NCBI GenBank assembly: GCA_030681075.1
Contig: JAUXUE010000018.1
Span: 1-8,379, forward strand
Direction: 5' to 3'
Source: Candidatus Amesbacteria bacterium
GTDB taxonomy: Bacteria > Patescibacteriota > Microgenomatia > CAZETR01 > Amesbacteraceae
DNA: 8,379 nt
The notes under the pieces were generated by a model, which saw only the letters and a list, made by a program, of their open reading frames with translations, did not search any database and was not told the DNA's origin. The position numbers and the translations under genes are program-made. Below, piece by piece: positions 1 to 5,851 of this stretch. Numbering within the stretch: the stretch's first letter is position 1; each line of letters starts with the position of its first letter.

Positions 1-465
1 TTAATATTTTCGATTCTAATTACTTTTAAACCTGTTCCTTCTGGATTTTACCGGGTAGTCAGCGTGTCGGATGGGGATACAATCAAGATAATGATGGGCA
101 AAAAGATCGAGACAATCAGATTAATTGGTGTGGATACTCCCGAGACTGTCGATCCCAGAAGACCTGTGCAATGCTATGGACGTGAGGCTTCAAATTTTAC
201 TAAAAAAACCTTGGCCAATGCCAATATCAAACTAGAATCCGATTTTATTGCCGGTGACCGCGATAAATACAAAAGGCTATTGCGCTATGTCTTCTTGGAA
301 GACGGGCAAAATTTCAATCAGGTCTTAATTGAAGATGGCTATGGCCATGAATACACTTACCAAAGCCAGCCTTACAAATATCAGGAAGCCTTCAAAAGAT
401 CTGAGCAATTTGCAAGAGAAAATTCCCGTGGCCTTTGGGCTCCAGATGCGTGTAAAAATTTGTGA
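1..465 (+). CDS. Thermonuclease (staphylococcal nuclease-like, TNase/SNc domain), 5' end outside the window
   Basis: Likely a calcium-dependent nuclease that cuts DNA or RNA and is secreted or membrane-anchored. The reading frame is open from base 1 (154 residues visible), so the GTG at 64 is probably internal and the true start lies upstream. The first visible residues (LIFSILITF) are hydrophobic and could be the end of a signal peptide or anchor. All active-site positions of staphylococcal nuclease can be matched: DGDT with D26, then R40, then VDTPET with D45, T46 and E48, and R92 in KYKRLLRY (numbering from base 1). The C-terminal SEQFARENSRGLWAP is also typical of the family. The TGA stop lies inside the promoter of the next gene. 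The family and likely activity are clear. Export is inferred, because the N-terminus is missing. Confidence 0.93.
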   Translation, partial: LIFSILITFKPVPSGFYRVVSVSDGDTIKIMMGKKIETIRLIGVDTPETVDPRRPVQCYGREASNFTKKTLANANIKLESDFIAGDRDKYKRLLRYVFLEDGQNFNQVLIEDGYGHEYTYQSQPYKYQEAFKRSEQFARENSRGLWAPDACKNL

Positions 466-471
466 TATACT
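463..471 (+). promoter_or_regulatory. Extended -10 promoter element for hicBA
   Basis: TGATATACT reads as an extended -10 (TG, one base, TATACT at 466-471). It lies inside the last bases of the nuclease gene, and its TG is part of that gene's stop codon. It ends 8 bases before the ATG at 480, so transcription would begin within a base or two of the start codon, giving a leaderless hicB message. No good -35 was seen, as is common for extended -10 promoters. The call is inferred from sequence and from the same spacing at other genes in the window. Confidence 0.55.
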
Positions 472-479
472 ACTCATAT

Positions 480-737
480 ATGAAAGCAACAGTACTTAAA
501 TATGAGGTTATTTTCCGAAAAGAAGGTAAGTATTTTGTTGCCCAGGTTCCCACCTTGGGTATTTCAGATTTTGGCGAAACCATAGAAGCAGCTAAACGTA
601 ATGTACAGGGAGCCATAGAGTGCCATATTGCAGGATTGGTAAAGACCAAAACCAGTGTCCCATTTCCTGATACCACCGAGTATTATATCAGTCATGCCGA
701 AGTCCAAGCGCCAATTGCAATAAAATTTGCTTATTAA
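480..737 (+). CDS. hicB: HicB-like antitoxin
   Basis: Probable antitoxin of a HicBA type II toxin-antitoxin pair; it would bind and neutralise the HicA RNase. The 85-residue product has the HicB partial RNase-H-like fold signature: a first strand (KYEVIFRKEGKYFVAQVP), then a segment with a GETIEAA motif leading into a helix (AKRNVQGAIECHI). The C-terminus is short, and no ribbon-helix-helix or helix-turn-helix DNA-binding domain is visible, so autoregulation by direct DNA binding is uncertain. I chose ATG 480 over GTG 462. The GTG would overlap the nuclease stop (GTGA) and add six unconserved residues, and the promoter element lies between the two. The gene sits 2 bases upstream of hicA, in B-then-A order, the reverse of the classical hicAB arrangement. 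Confidence 0.85.
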   Translation: MKATVLKYEVIFRKEGKYFVAQVPTLGISDFGETIEAAKRNVQGAIECHIAGLVKTKTSVPFPDTTEYYISHAEVQAPIAIKFAY

Positions 738-739
738 AT

Positions 740-958
740 ATGCCTCGATTGGTACCATTAAAACCTAGAGATATTGAAGTGATACTTTTATCTCACGACT
801 TTGTTGTCAATGTCAGTAAGAGTAGTCATAAACAATATTTCAATTCAAGAACTGGTGCCCACACAACAGTTTCTTTTCACTCAAAAGAAATTCCCATGGG
901 AACATTGCGTAGTATCGTCAGACAATCACAGCTTCCGATTGACCTCTTTAGAAAATAG
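740..958 (+). CDS. hicA: HicA-like toxin (YcfA/HicA family mRNA interferase)
   Basis: Probable toxin that binds and cleaves mRNA through a small dsRNA-binding-type fold; growth arrest is the usual effect when it is not held by HicB. The 72-residue length is normal for the family. The order of elements matches: an N-terminal LKPRDIEVIL helix, a strand with the S-S-H motif whose H30 corresponds to the catalytic histidine, a TTVSFHSKEIPMGTL segment equivalent to the usual V-P-x-H-x-K-E-I-P-x-G-T-L, and a final helix RSIVRQSQLP. The family more often has G-S-H, so the serine before S-H is a mild variant. It is probably co-transcribed and translationally coupled with hicB, 2 bases upstream. The toxin appears intact. 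Confidence 0.9.
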   Translation: MPRLVPLKPRDIEVILLSHDFVVNVSKSSHKQYFNSRTGAHTTVSFHSKEIPMGTLRSIVRQSQLPIDLFRK

Positions 959-968
959 ATATTTTAAA

Positions 969-977
969 TGTTAAAAT
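969..977 (+). promoter_or_regulatory. Extended -10 promoter for the DUF6922/AbiEii pair
   Basis: TGTTAAAAT is an extended -10 (TG at 969-970, TAAAAT at 972-977). It ends 6 bases before the ATG at 984, so the predicted +1 is the A of the start codon and the message would be leaderless. Only a weak -35 candidate (TTAGAA, 948-953, 18 bases upstream) was seen. The element closely resembles the one before secY: both read TAAAATAG. Confidence 0.6.
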
Positions 978-983
978 AGCTTC

Positions 984-1238
984 ATGACTAAAAATAGACC
1001 ATATTTTCTTTGGGATTATGATTTGTCCGAGGACGATGTGCGGACAATTCTAAATTCTGGCGGAGAGCTCGATAAGCAATGGCTAATTTCCCGCATCTTG
1101 ACCAGTGCCAGATTTGAAGATGTTTGGAAATATCTATCAATTAAGGATCTAGTTTTTTATTTTGCCAAATTAAGAATGCGACCACAAGTTAAATTGGCTT
1201 GGAAACGAGCTCTAAATGTCTGGGGATATGAAGTATAA
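984..1238 (+). CDS. DUF6922-like small protein, putative antitoxin partner of the AbiEii-like gene
   Basis: This 84-residue protein begins with an aromatic-rich segment (PYFLWDYD, residues 6-13) followed by a predicted helical region (DKQWLISRILTSARFEDVWKY, residues 30-50). The pattern fits small DUF6922-type proteins often found directly upstream of AbiEii-family nucleotidyltransferases. The family match is from memory and moderately certain. No catalytic residues or membrane segments are visible. Its 3' end overlaps the downstream gene by 23 bases, so the two are almost certainly co-expressed. Position and size suggest an antitoxin or regulatory partner, but this is inference; the sequence itself shows no DNA-binding motif that I can identify with confidence. 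Confidence 0.7.
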   Translation: MTKNRPYFLWDYDLSEDDVRTILNSGGELDKQWLISRILTSARFEDVWKYLSIKDLVFYFAKLRMRPQVKLAWKRALNVWGYEV

Positions 1239-1905
1239 TCTCCAAAACAATCCGATATTATTGCCACACCAAGTAGAAATATTGAAGTTATTTTTTGCAA
1301 CTTCTTTTGCTAAGCCTTTTTTTCTAACGGGTGGTACTGCTTTATCAGCTTTTTATCTAGCGCATCGCGATAGCAAAGACTTGGACTTTTTTAGTCTGGA
1401 AAAATATGATTCTCAACAGCTGGAAGTGGTAATTTCGGATATTGCCCAAAAAATGGGCTGTGAAATATTTACCAAAGTTAAGTCCGATACTTATAACGAG
1501 ATATATTTAGAAAATGTTAACTGGAGACAAAGAATCGACATTGTCAAAGAACAGCCAAAAAGATTTGGAGAAGTAGTAGACATAGAGGGGGTAAGAATAG
1601 ATTCGTTAGACAATATTGGTTCAAACAAGATCACGGCTATTTTTGGCCGGTTGGAAATAAAAGATTATATAGATTTGTACTCAATCATTACTCAAACCAA
1701 ATACACCTTTGAAGAATTATTTGAATTGGCAAGACAAAAAGACTTGGGATTGACTGAATTTTATTTTGCAAATGTTATCGCAGATATTTCCCAGATACAG
1801 ACTTGGCCTGATCTGAAAATAGATTTAGATAGACGAGCGATGTTCGATTTTTACCAAAAATTAACGACAGACATGCTCTTGAAAATTAAGCCTGAAGATA
1901 AATGA
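1216..1905 (+). CDS. AbiEii/AbiGii-family nucleotidyltransferase (putative toxin)
   Basis: Member of the nucleotidyltransferase superfamily branch that includes AbiEii toxins of type IV-like toxin-antitoxin and phage-abortive systems, which transfer nucleotides to RNA targets such as tRNA. The 229-residue protein has the nucleotidyltransferase motif FLTGGTALSAF (residues 36-46), followed by HRDSKDLDFF with D55 and D57 as the metal-binding pair. RIDIV (R106, D108) is a probable third acidic site. The family's later motif is seen in GSNKITAIFGRLEIKDYIDLY (residues 135-155). The start could be ATG 1216, overlapping the upstream gene by 23 bases, or ATG 1228 four codons later; neither has a strong ribosome binding site. 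The catalytic core looks intact. A toxin role and the pairing with the upstream gene are inferred from family and layout. Confidence 0.85.
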   Translation: MSGDMKYNLQNNPILLPHQVEILKLFFATSFAKPFFLTGGTALSAFYLAHRDSKDLDFFSLEKYDSQQLEVVISDIAQKMGCEIFTKVKSDTYNEIYLENVNWRQRIDIVKEQPKRFGEVVDIEGVRIDSLDNIGSNKITAIFGRLEIKDYIDLYSIITQTKYTFEELFELARQKDLGLTEFYFANVIADISQIQTWPDLKIDLDRRAMFDFYQKLTTDMLLKIKPEDK

Positions 1906-1911
1906 ATGTTC

Positions 1912-1920
1912 TGGTAAAAT
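1912..1920 (+). promoter_or_regulatory. Extended -10 promoter for the secY operon
   Basis: TGGTAAAAT (TG at 1912-1913, TAAAAT at 1915-1920) ends 6 bases before the secY ATG at 1927, placing the predicted +1 on the start codon. A weak -35 candidate, CTGAAG at 1892-1897, is 17 bases upstream. There is no Shine-Dalgarno sequence before secY, consistent with leaderless translation. It lies just after the stop of the AbiEii-like gene, so the housekeeping operon probably has its own promoter independent of the toxin module. Confidence 0.62.
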
Positions 1921-1926
1921 AGAATT

Positions 1927-3210
1927 ATGCAAAAGATTTGGAGTGTAATCAGTCAAATCTGGACCGACCGTGATATCCGCAATAAGTTGCTTTTAACCTG
2001 TGCCATGCTCTTTGTCTACCGGATGCTCGCTCATATTCCGGTTGCCGGAATTGACCGTGTAGCCTTGGCCAATCTATTTTCCGGCAGTCAGCTCTTGGGA
2101 TTATTGGATATTTTTTCAGGTGGTACTCTTGCCAATTTCTCTCTTATCGCTCTCGGCCTTGGACCTTACATTAATGCTTCTATTATTGTCCAACTCTTGA
2201 CCGTCATCTTTCCCAAGCTCGAAGAATTGTCCAAAGAGGGTGAATATGGTCGGGAAATGATCAATCAATACACTAGACTTCTGACTATTCCCATTGCCAT
2301 CTTGCAAGGATTTGGCATGTATTTACTCCTAAAAGGTCAAGGTGTAATTGGAAACTTGAATCCGGTATTACTTTTGGCTTTTATAGTGACCATGACAGCA
2401 GGCACAATGCTCGCTGTCTGGATTGGTGAGTTGATTACTGAATACGGAGTAGGAAATGGAATTTCACTATTGATCTTTGCCGGAATAGTGGGGCGGTTAC
2501 CCGTGACTCTCGGTCAGACGTTTGTGACCTATGAGACACTCAATCCTCTAAATATTATCGTCTTTGTGGTAGCAGGCTTGGTCCTTATTGCAGCGGTTGT
2601 CTTTATGAATGAAGCGTCTCGGAATATTACAGTCCACTATGCCAGGCGAGTCAAAGCTGGACAGTCGGGAGGAAGTCAAGTTACTCATATTCCACTACGC
2701 TTAAATCAAGCTGGAGTCATCCCAATTATTTTTGCCATTTCCTTAGTCTTACTGCCGTCTCTAGCAGCCCAGCTTCTGGAAAAAGTAGGCAATCCCCAAG
2801 TGGCTTTGGTTGCCCGAAACGTAGCTGCTTTTATGGATCCCAACAAAATTGCCTATAATCTAATCTACTTTACACTTGTCGTGGCTTTTACCTATTTTTA
2901 TACTGCAGTGGTCTTCAATCCAGAGAAAATTGCCGAAGAGATGAAAAAATATGGTGGATTTATACCGGGAATTCGTCCAGGTGAGGCGACCACAGCCTAT
3001 CTGACTGCTGTCCTAAATAGAATTACCTTAGTCGGCGCTTTTTTCTTAGGTGGTCTTGCAGTTCTTCCTGCTGTAGCTCAATCGGTCTTTCAGATTTCGT
3101 CACTTTCTCTGGGAGGAACAGGAATTTTGATCGTGGTCTCTGTAGTTCTGGAAACCACAAAGTCTTTGCAATCCCAGCTGCTTGCCAAAAGTTACGATAG
3201 ATTTATATGA
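1927..3210 (+). CDS. secY: Preprotein translocase subunit SecY
   Basis: Central pore protein of the SecYEG channel, which passes unfolded proteins across, or inserts them into, the cytoplasmic membrane with SecA or the ribosome. The 427-residue length is normal. The ten expected hydrophobic segments can be traced from [14 protein letters not shown] (residues 21-34) to [14 protein letters not shown] (396-409). Family landmarks are present: the plug region around residues 56-78 ([11 protein letters not shown]), [12 protein letters not shown] (176-187), the basic cytoplasmic loop [14 protein letters not shown] (232-245) with R240 and R241, and [13 protein letters not shown] (340-352) in the SecA/ribosome-binding C5 loop. 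In the usual bacterial spc operon secY follows rplO; here the upstream neighbour is an AbiEii-like gene, so the ribosomal cluster is split. The stop overlaps the adk start (ATGA), implying coupled translation. Confidence 0.98.
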   Translation: MQKIWSVISQIWTDRDIRNKLLLTCAMLFVYRMLAHIPVAGIDRVALANLFSGSQLLGLLDIFSGGTLANFSLIALGLGPYINASIIVQLLTVIFPKLEELSKEGEYGREMINQYTRLLTIPIAILQGFGMYLLLKGQGVIGNLNPVLLLAFIVTMTAGTMLAVWIGELITEYGVGNGISLLIFAGIVGRLPVTLGQTFVTYETLNPLNIIVFVVAGLVLIAAVVFMNEASRNITVHYARRVKAGQSGGSQVTHIPLRLNQAGVIPIIFAISLVLLPSLAAQLLEKVGNPQVALVARNVAAFMDPNKIAYNLIYFTLVVAFTYFYTAVVFNPEKIAEEMKKYGGFIPGIRPGEATTAYLTAVLNRITLVGAFFLGGLAVLPAVAQSVFQISSLSLGGTGILIVVSVVLETTKSLQSQLLAKSYDRFI

Positions 3211-3836
3211 AAATAATTATTCAAGGCCCGCAAGCCTGTGGCAAGGGGACTCAAGCCCGATTATTGGCTCAGAAATATGGTTGGATGCATTTTGAAATGG
3301 GGAAAATACTTCGCAGTATTGTTCATTCAGACAATCCATACGCCTCTAAAATAAAGGATACTCTAAATTCCGGTGGATTGGTTCCAGATGAATTAGTAAG
3401 ATTAATTGCTTGGGATTTTGTCAAGAAAAATTATATCAAAGGCATTGTCTTTGAGGGGTATCCTAGATCTGTAGCCCAATATGAACAATTGCAGGACATG
3501 CTCAAGAAATTTAACAAAAGAATTGATGCCTTAATTAGTATCGATATTCCCGAAACTGAAAGTATAGCCAGAATGAGTGATAGACGAACCTGTGTCAAAT
3601 GTGGCCGGGTCTATAGTCTGTCTGTGGATGGTAATTTGACTAATTGTGAATGTGGGGGAGAATTAGTCCTTCGCGAGGACGATAAACCTGAGGCTATCAA
3701 GTTGCGCCTAAAAATTTATCACGATCAGACAAGACCAGTCTATGAGAGAGCCAAGGAAGAAGGTATAGCCATTAAAATTGATGGTATGCACCCAATTGCT
3801 GAGGTACACGAGAAAATATGCACAAGCTTAGTCTAA
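3207..3836 (+). CDS. adk: Adenylate kinase with zinc-finger-type LID domain
   Basis: Interconverts ATP + AMP and 2 ADP, balancing adenylate pools in the cytoplasm. The 209-residue protein has a P-loop [10 protein letters not shown] (residues 7-16), MGKILR (31-36) and GYPRS (84-88) in the AMP-binding part, a long LID domain (about 124-160) with DRR (125-127) and REDD (156-159), and a CORE C-terminus. Several positions are divergent: the P-loop is GPQACGKGT rather than GAPGAGKGT, the usual STGDLLR is FEMGKILR, and GFPR is GYPR. The LID has C129-x2-C132, but the second cysteine pair is C147-x-C149 rather than C-x2-C, so zinc binding may be altered. It overlaps secY by 4 bases and map by 19 bases, as part of one operon. 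Confidence 0.96.
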   Translation: MKIIIQGPQACGKGTQARLLAQKYGWMHFEMGKILRSIVHSDNPYASKIKDTLNSGGLVPDELVRLIAWDFVKKNYIKGIVFEGYPRSVAQYEQLQDMLKKFNKRIDALISIDIPETESIARMSDRRTCVKCGRVYSLSVDGNLTNCECGGELVLREDDKPEAIKLRLKIYHDQTRPVYERAKEEGIAIKIDGMHPIAEVHEKICTSLV

Positions 3837-4576
3837 AAACTCCACTTGATATAGAGAAAATTACTCTGTCTGGTAAAAAGCTCGCTTATGTCCGCGATCA
3901 AACAACCAAATTCATAAAGCCCGGCATTACAAGCCTTGAGCTGGACCAAATAGCAACCAAATTAATAAAGGAAGCCGGTGCTGTGCCATCTTTCTCTATG
4001 GTTCGGGGTTATCATCATGCCACTTGTATCAACATAAACGATGAGGTGGTGCATAGTATACCTACAAATCGTAAAATAAAATCTGGTGATGTCGTATCTC
4101 TCGATGTGGGTTTGTGTTTTGACGGTTGGCATTCTGATACTTCGATTACGGTTGCAGTAGGAACTTCAACTTCCTCTATCAACAATTTCCTGACAATTGG
4201 GAAAAGAGCTGTCAAAAAAGCCATAGAAGTTTGTATTGCTGGAAACAGAGTCTGGGATTTGTCCCATGCCATGCAGACGACTGTGGAAAATGCGGGCTAT
4301 GGTGTGGTGACTGCTCTCACTGGTCATGGCATAGGCAGATATCTACACGAGGAACCAGCGGTTCCTTGTTTTGAGGCTCAAGATTACAAGCATTCACCAC
4401 TACTCAGAGTCGGGATGGTCCTGGCAATTGAGATCATGTACGCTCAAGGTTCAGGGGAGGTAGTGTACAAAAATGACGATGGATGGACAATCTGTACTCG
4501 TGATGGTAAAATTGCAGGGCTATTTGAGGAGACGGTCGCAATTACTAAAGACGGTCCACTCATTCTGACAAAATAA
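3818..4576 (+). CDS. map: Type I methionine aminopeptidase
   Basis: Removes the initiator methionine from nascent proteins as they leave the ribosome, using a two-metal site. The 252-residue length matches the short bacterial type I form without an N-terminal extension. All five metal ligands can be seen: D96 (SLDVG), D107 (HSDTS), H170 (GHGIG), E205 (AIEIMY) and E237 (FEET). The substrate-contacting H79 (VVHSIP) and H177 (LHEEP) are also present. The start at ATG 3818 lies inside the end of adk (19-base overlap, different frame), and the protein aligns with the family from its first residues. Linkage with adk and infA is the standard bacterial order. It is expected to be active. Confidence 0.97.
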   Translation: MHKLSLKTPLDIEKITLSGKKLAYVRDQTTKFIKPGITSLELDQIATKLIKEAGAVPSFSMVRGYHHATCININDEVVHSIPTNRKIKSGDVVSLDVGLCFDGWHSDTSITVAVGTSTSSINNFLTIGKRAVKKAIEVCIAGNRVWDLSHAMQTTVENAGYGVVTALTGHGIGRYLHEEPAVPCFEAQDYKHSPLLRVGMVLAIEIMYAQGSGEVVYKNDDGWTICTRDGKIAGLFEETVAITKDGPLILTK

Positions 4577-4583
4577 ACAACTC

Positions 4584-4802
4584 ATGGCTGATGTAGATAT
4601 CAATTTGGTCGAGGGAGTCGTAGTCGAAAGTCTCCCAAACGCCACTTTCCGAATCCGAGTAGGAGAAGAGACCAGCTTATTGGGCTATTTGTCAGGAAAA
4701 ATGCGAGTTAATCATATCAAGCTTCTACCAGGTGACAAGGTCAGAGTCGAAATCTCTGTCCATGATAATACCCGGGGAAGAATTGTGTTTAAACTAAGAT
4801 GA
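4584..4802 (+). CDS. infA: Translation initiation factor IF-1
   Basis: Binds the A site of the small ribosomal subunit during initiation, working with IF-2 and IF-3. The 72 residues form a single S1-like OB-fold. Recognisable family segments are [15 protein letters not shown] (residues 10-24), [18 protein letters not shown] (36-53) and the C-terminal [10 protein letters not shown]. It begins 7 bases after map, with no clear Shine-Dalgarno sequence. Its TGA stop overlaps the rpmJ start codon (ATGA at 4799-4802), so rpmJ is probably translated by re-initiation. Size and sequence are ordinary for the family. Confidence 0.97.
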   Translation: MADVDINLVEGVVVESLPNATFRIRVGEETSLLGYLSGKMRVNHIKLLPGDKVRVEISVHDNTRGRIVFKLR

Positions 4803-4912
4803 AAGTTCAAGCATCAGTCAAAAAACGGTGTCGCAATTGCCAAATTATAAAGCGCCATGGTAATTTATTGGTTATTTGTACCACACCTCGCCACAAGCAG
4901 AGGCAAGGATAA
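4799..4912 (+). CDS. rpmJ: 50S ribosomal protein L36
   Basis: Smallest protein of the large ribosomal subunit, 37 residues. It begins [14 protein letters not shown] and ends in the family's hallmark PRHKQRQG. The zinc-ribbon ligands are all present as C11-x2-C14-x12-C27-x4-H32, so this is the zinc-binding (C+) form. ATG 4799 overlaps the infA stop by 4 bases, and the gene ends 2 bases before rpsM. It is easy to miss because of its length, but the motif leaves little doubt. Confidence 0.96.
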   Translation: MKVQASVKKRCRNCQIIKRHGNLLVICTTPRHKQRQG

Positions 4913-4914
4913 AT

Positions 4915-5340
4915 ATGCCAAGACTTTCTGGTGTCGATATTCCTGATTCAAAGCGCCTTGATATTTCATTGCGCTATTTATATGGCATTGGACCTGTAAA
5001 TGTACTAGTCCTGTTAAAGGAAGCCAAAATTGCTCCAGAAAAACGAGCCCACGAACTGACTTCAGAAGAAATTTCCAGACTGCAAAAAATAATCGATAAT
5101 ATGAAAGTCGAGGGTGATCTCCGAAAAGATATAGCTCAAAATATTACTAGACTCAAAGAAATCGGATCGTTTCGAGGATCTAGGCACACCAAAGGACTCC
5201 CCGCTCGTGGACAAAGAACCAGAAGTAATGCCAGAACCAAGCGTGGTAAGCGGGTCACAATTGGAGCTTTGAAAAAAGAAGTCCAAGCTAAAGTAGACGC
5301 ATCAAAGAAAGAATCTGAAAAGAAGGAGGCAAAGAAATAA
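4915..5340 (+). CDS. rpsM: 30S ribosomal protein S13
   Basis: Small-subunit head protein that contacts tRNA and bridges to the large subunit. I chose ATG 4915, which gives 141 residues starting [10 protein letters not shown], as in other S13 proteins. It has a Shine-Dalgarno AAGGA at 4905-4909, 5 bases upstream; in-frame codons farther upstream lie inside rpmJ. Typical segments are the helix-two-turns-helix LRYLYGIGP (residues 19-27), [18 protein letters not shown] and SNARTKRGK. After the conserved core there is an extra tail of about 20 residues rich in lysine and glutamate (from about residue 120), making the protein longer than the usual ~120. The tail may contact rRNA or be disordered. 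Confidence 0.96.
   Translation: MPRLSGVDIPDSKRLDISLRYLYGIGPVNVLVLLKEAKIAPEKRAHELTSEEISRLQKIIDNMKVEGDLRKDIAQNITRLKEIGSFRGSRHTKGLPARGQRTRSNARTKRGKRVTIGALKKEVQAKVDASKKESEKKEAKK
5323..5329 (+). promoter_or_regulatory. Shine-Dalgarno sequence for rpsK
   Basis: AAGGAGG, a near-perfect ribosome binding site, lies within the last codons of rpsM, 12 bases before the rpsK ATG at 5342. It shows that this organism uses Shine-Dalgarno initiation for genes inside the operon. The contrast matters because several first genes in this window have none. Confidence 0.75.
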
Positions 5341-5341
5341 T

Positions 5342-5683
5342 ATGTCAGGTAAAGTTTATGTCCTTGCCACTTTCAATAATACTCTTTTGACAATTGCTGA
5401 CGCATCAGGCAATACTATTGCTTGGGGATCGGCCGGATCATCGGGATTCAAAGGTGCCAGGCGTGCTACTCCTTATGCAGCAACTGTGGCTATGGAAGCT
5501 GTAGCCCGCAAGGCTATGGCGGCGGGGGTCACTGAAGTAGAAGTCTATGTCAAGGGACCAGGTTCTGGCCGGGATGCAGCTCTTCGTGCTCTCAAAGCCG
5601 TGGGCTTAAAAATGACTCTGATTGCCGATGTTACCCCAATCCCTCACAACGGCGCCCGTCCCAAAAAACGCAGACGGGTATAG
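5342..5683 (+). CDS. rpsK: 30S ribosomal protein S11
   Basis: Small-subunit platform protein that helps form the E-site mRNA path. The 113-residue protein lacks the roughly 10-15 residue basic N-terminal extension common in other bacteria and starts directly at the first strand ([18 protein letters not shown]). The core motifs are all present: [34 protein letters not shown] and the hallmark [17 protein letters not shown] at the C-terminus. The start is one base after the rpsM stop and has a strong ribosome binding site. It is the last gene of this operon: rpsD, rpoA and rplQ, which usually follow, are not in the window. Confidence 0.97.
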   Translation: MSGKVYVLATFNNTLLTIADASGNTIAWGSAGSSGFKGARRATPYAATVAMEAVARKAMAAGVTEVEVYVKGPGSGRDAALRALKAVGLKMTLIADVTPIPHNGARPKKRRRV

Positions 5684-5701
5684 AGTATAACTCCCTCTCA
5701 T

Positions 5702-5726
5702 TCTCCCTCTTAATTTAAGAGGGAGA
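5702..5726 (+). repeat. Perfect 12-bp inverted repeat after rpsK (possible terminator or dispersed palindrome)
   Basis: The arms 5702-5713 and 5715-5726 are exact reverse complements (left arm TCTCCCTCTTAA) around one central T. In RNA the inner A/T pairs would open to make a loop over a GC-richer stem of about 8-10 bp. It begins 19 bases after the rpsK stop, the expected place for an operon terminator, but no T-run follows. It could instead be a processing or mRNA-stabilising hairpin, or a copy of a dispersed palindromic repeat. A second copy of CTCCCTCT at 5691-5698 could pair with the same right arm. Confidence 0.6.
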
Positions 5727-5805
5727 CGCTACTCATATTTAACTGTTTGCAAGAGGTCCTCTCGCGAAGTATCAGACTAGATCAAAAAGGCGTGGCCCTT
5801 CAAAG

Positions 5806-5814
5806 TTATCCACA
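5806..5814 (+). promoter_or_regulatory. Perfect DnaA box
   Basis: TTATCCACA is the strict consensus 9-mer bound by the replication initiator DnaA. It lies 2 bases upstream of a consensus -35 hexamer. I saw no other exact copy in the window, so this is not an origin. It could make the adjacent promoter DnaA-responsive or titrate DnaA. One specific 9-mer has a chance of a few percent of occurring in a window this size, so coincidence is possible. Confidence 0.45.
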
Positions 5815-5816
5815 GT

Positions 5817-5845
5817 TTGACAGAATTATTTGACTTTGGTATAAT
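5817..5845 (+). promoter_or_regulatory. Full-consensus sigma70-type promoter
   Basis: TTGACA at 5817-5822 and TATAAT at 5840-5845 are both perfect and are separated by exactly 17 bases. The -10 is also extended (TGG before it, TG at 5837-5838). It is the strongest promoter in the window, and the expected start is about 5851-5853. Unlike the protein-gene promoters here it is not next to a start codon; it leads into a structured region ending in a terminator. Confidence 0.85.
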
Positions 5846-5851
5846 AAATTA

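Noticed and set aside
462..479. GTG 462 as the hicB start, overlapping the nuclease stop
   Set aside because: It adds six residues not typical of HicB, and the likely -10 element lies within them. ATG 480 fits both the protein and the promoter better.
5655..5678. CCCGTC/GACGGG inverted repeat as the rpsK terminator
   Set aside because: It is inside the conserved C-terminal codons of rpsK, has a 12-base loop and is not followed by a T-run.
5752..5762. Short palindrome AGAGGTCCTCT as an operator
   Set aside because: Five-base arms around one base are expected by chance, and it is too far from the promoter to interpret.
5806..5814. Replication origin
   Set aside because: Only one DnaA box was seen, with no box cluster, no AT-rich unwinding region next to it, and no dnaA or dnaN nearby.
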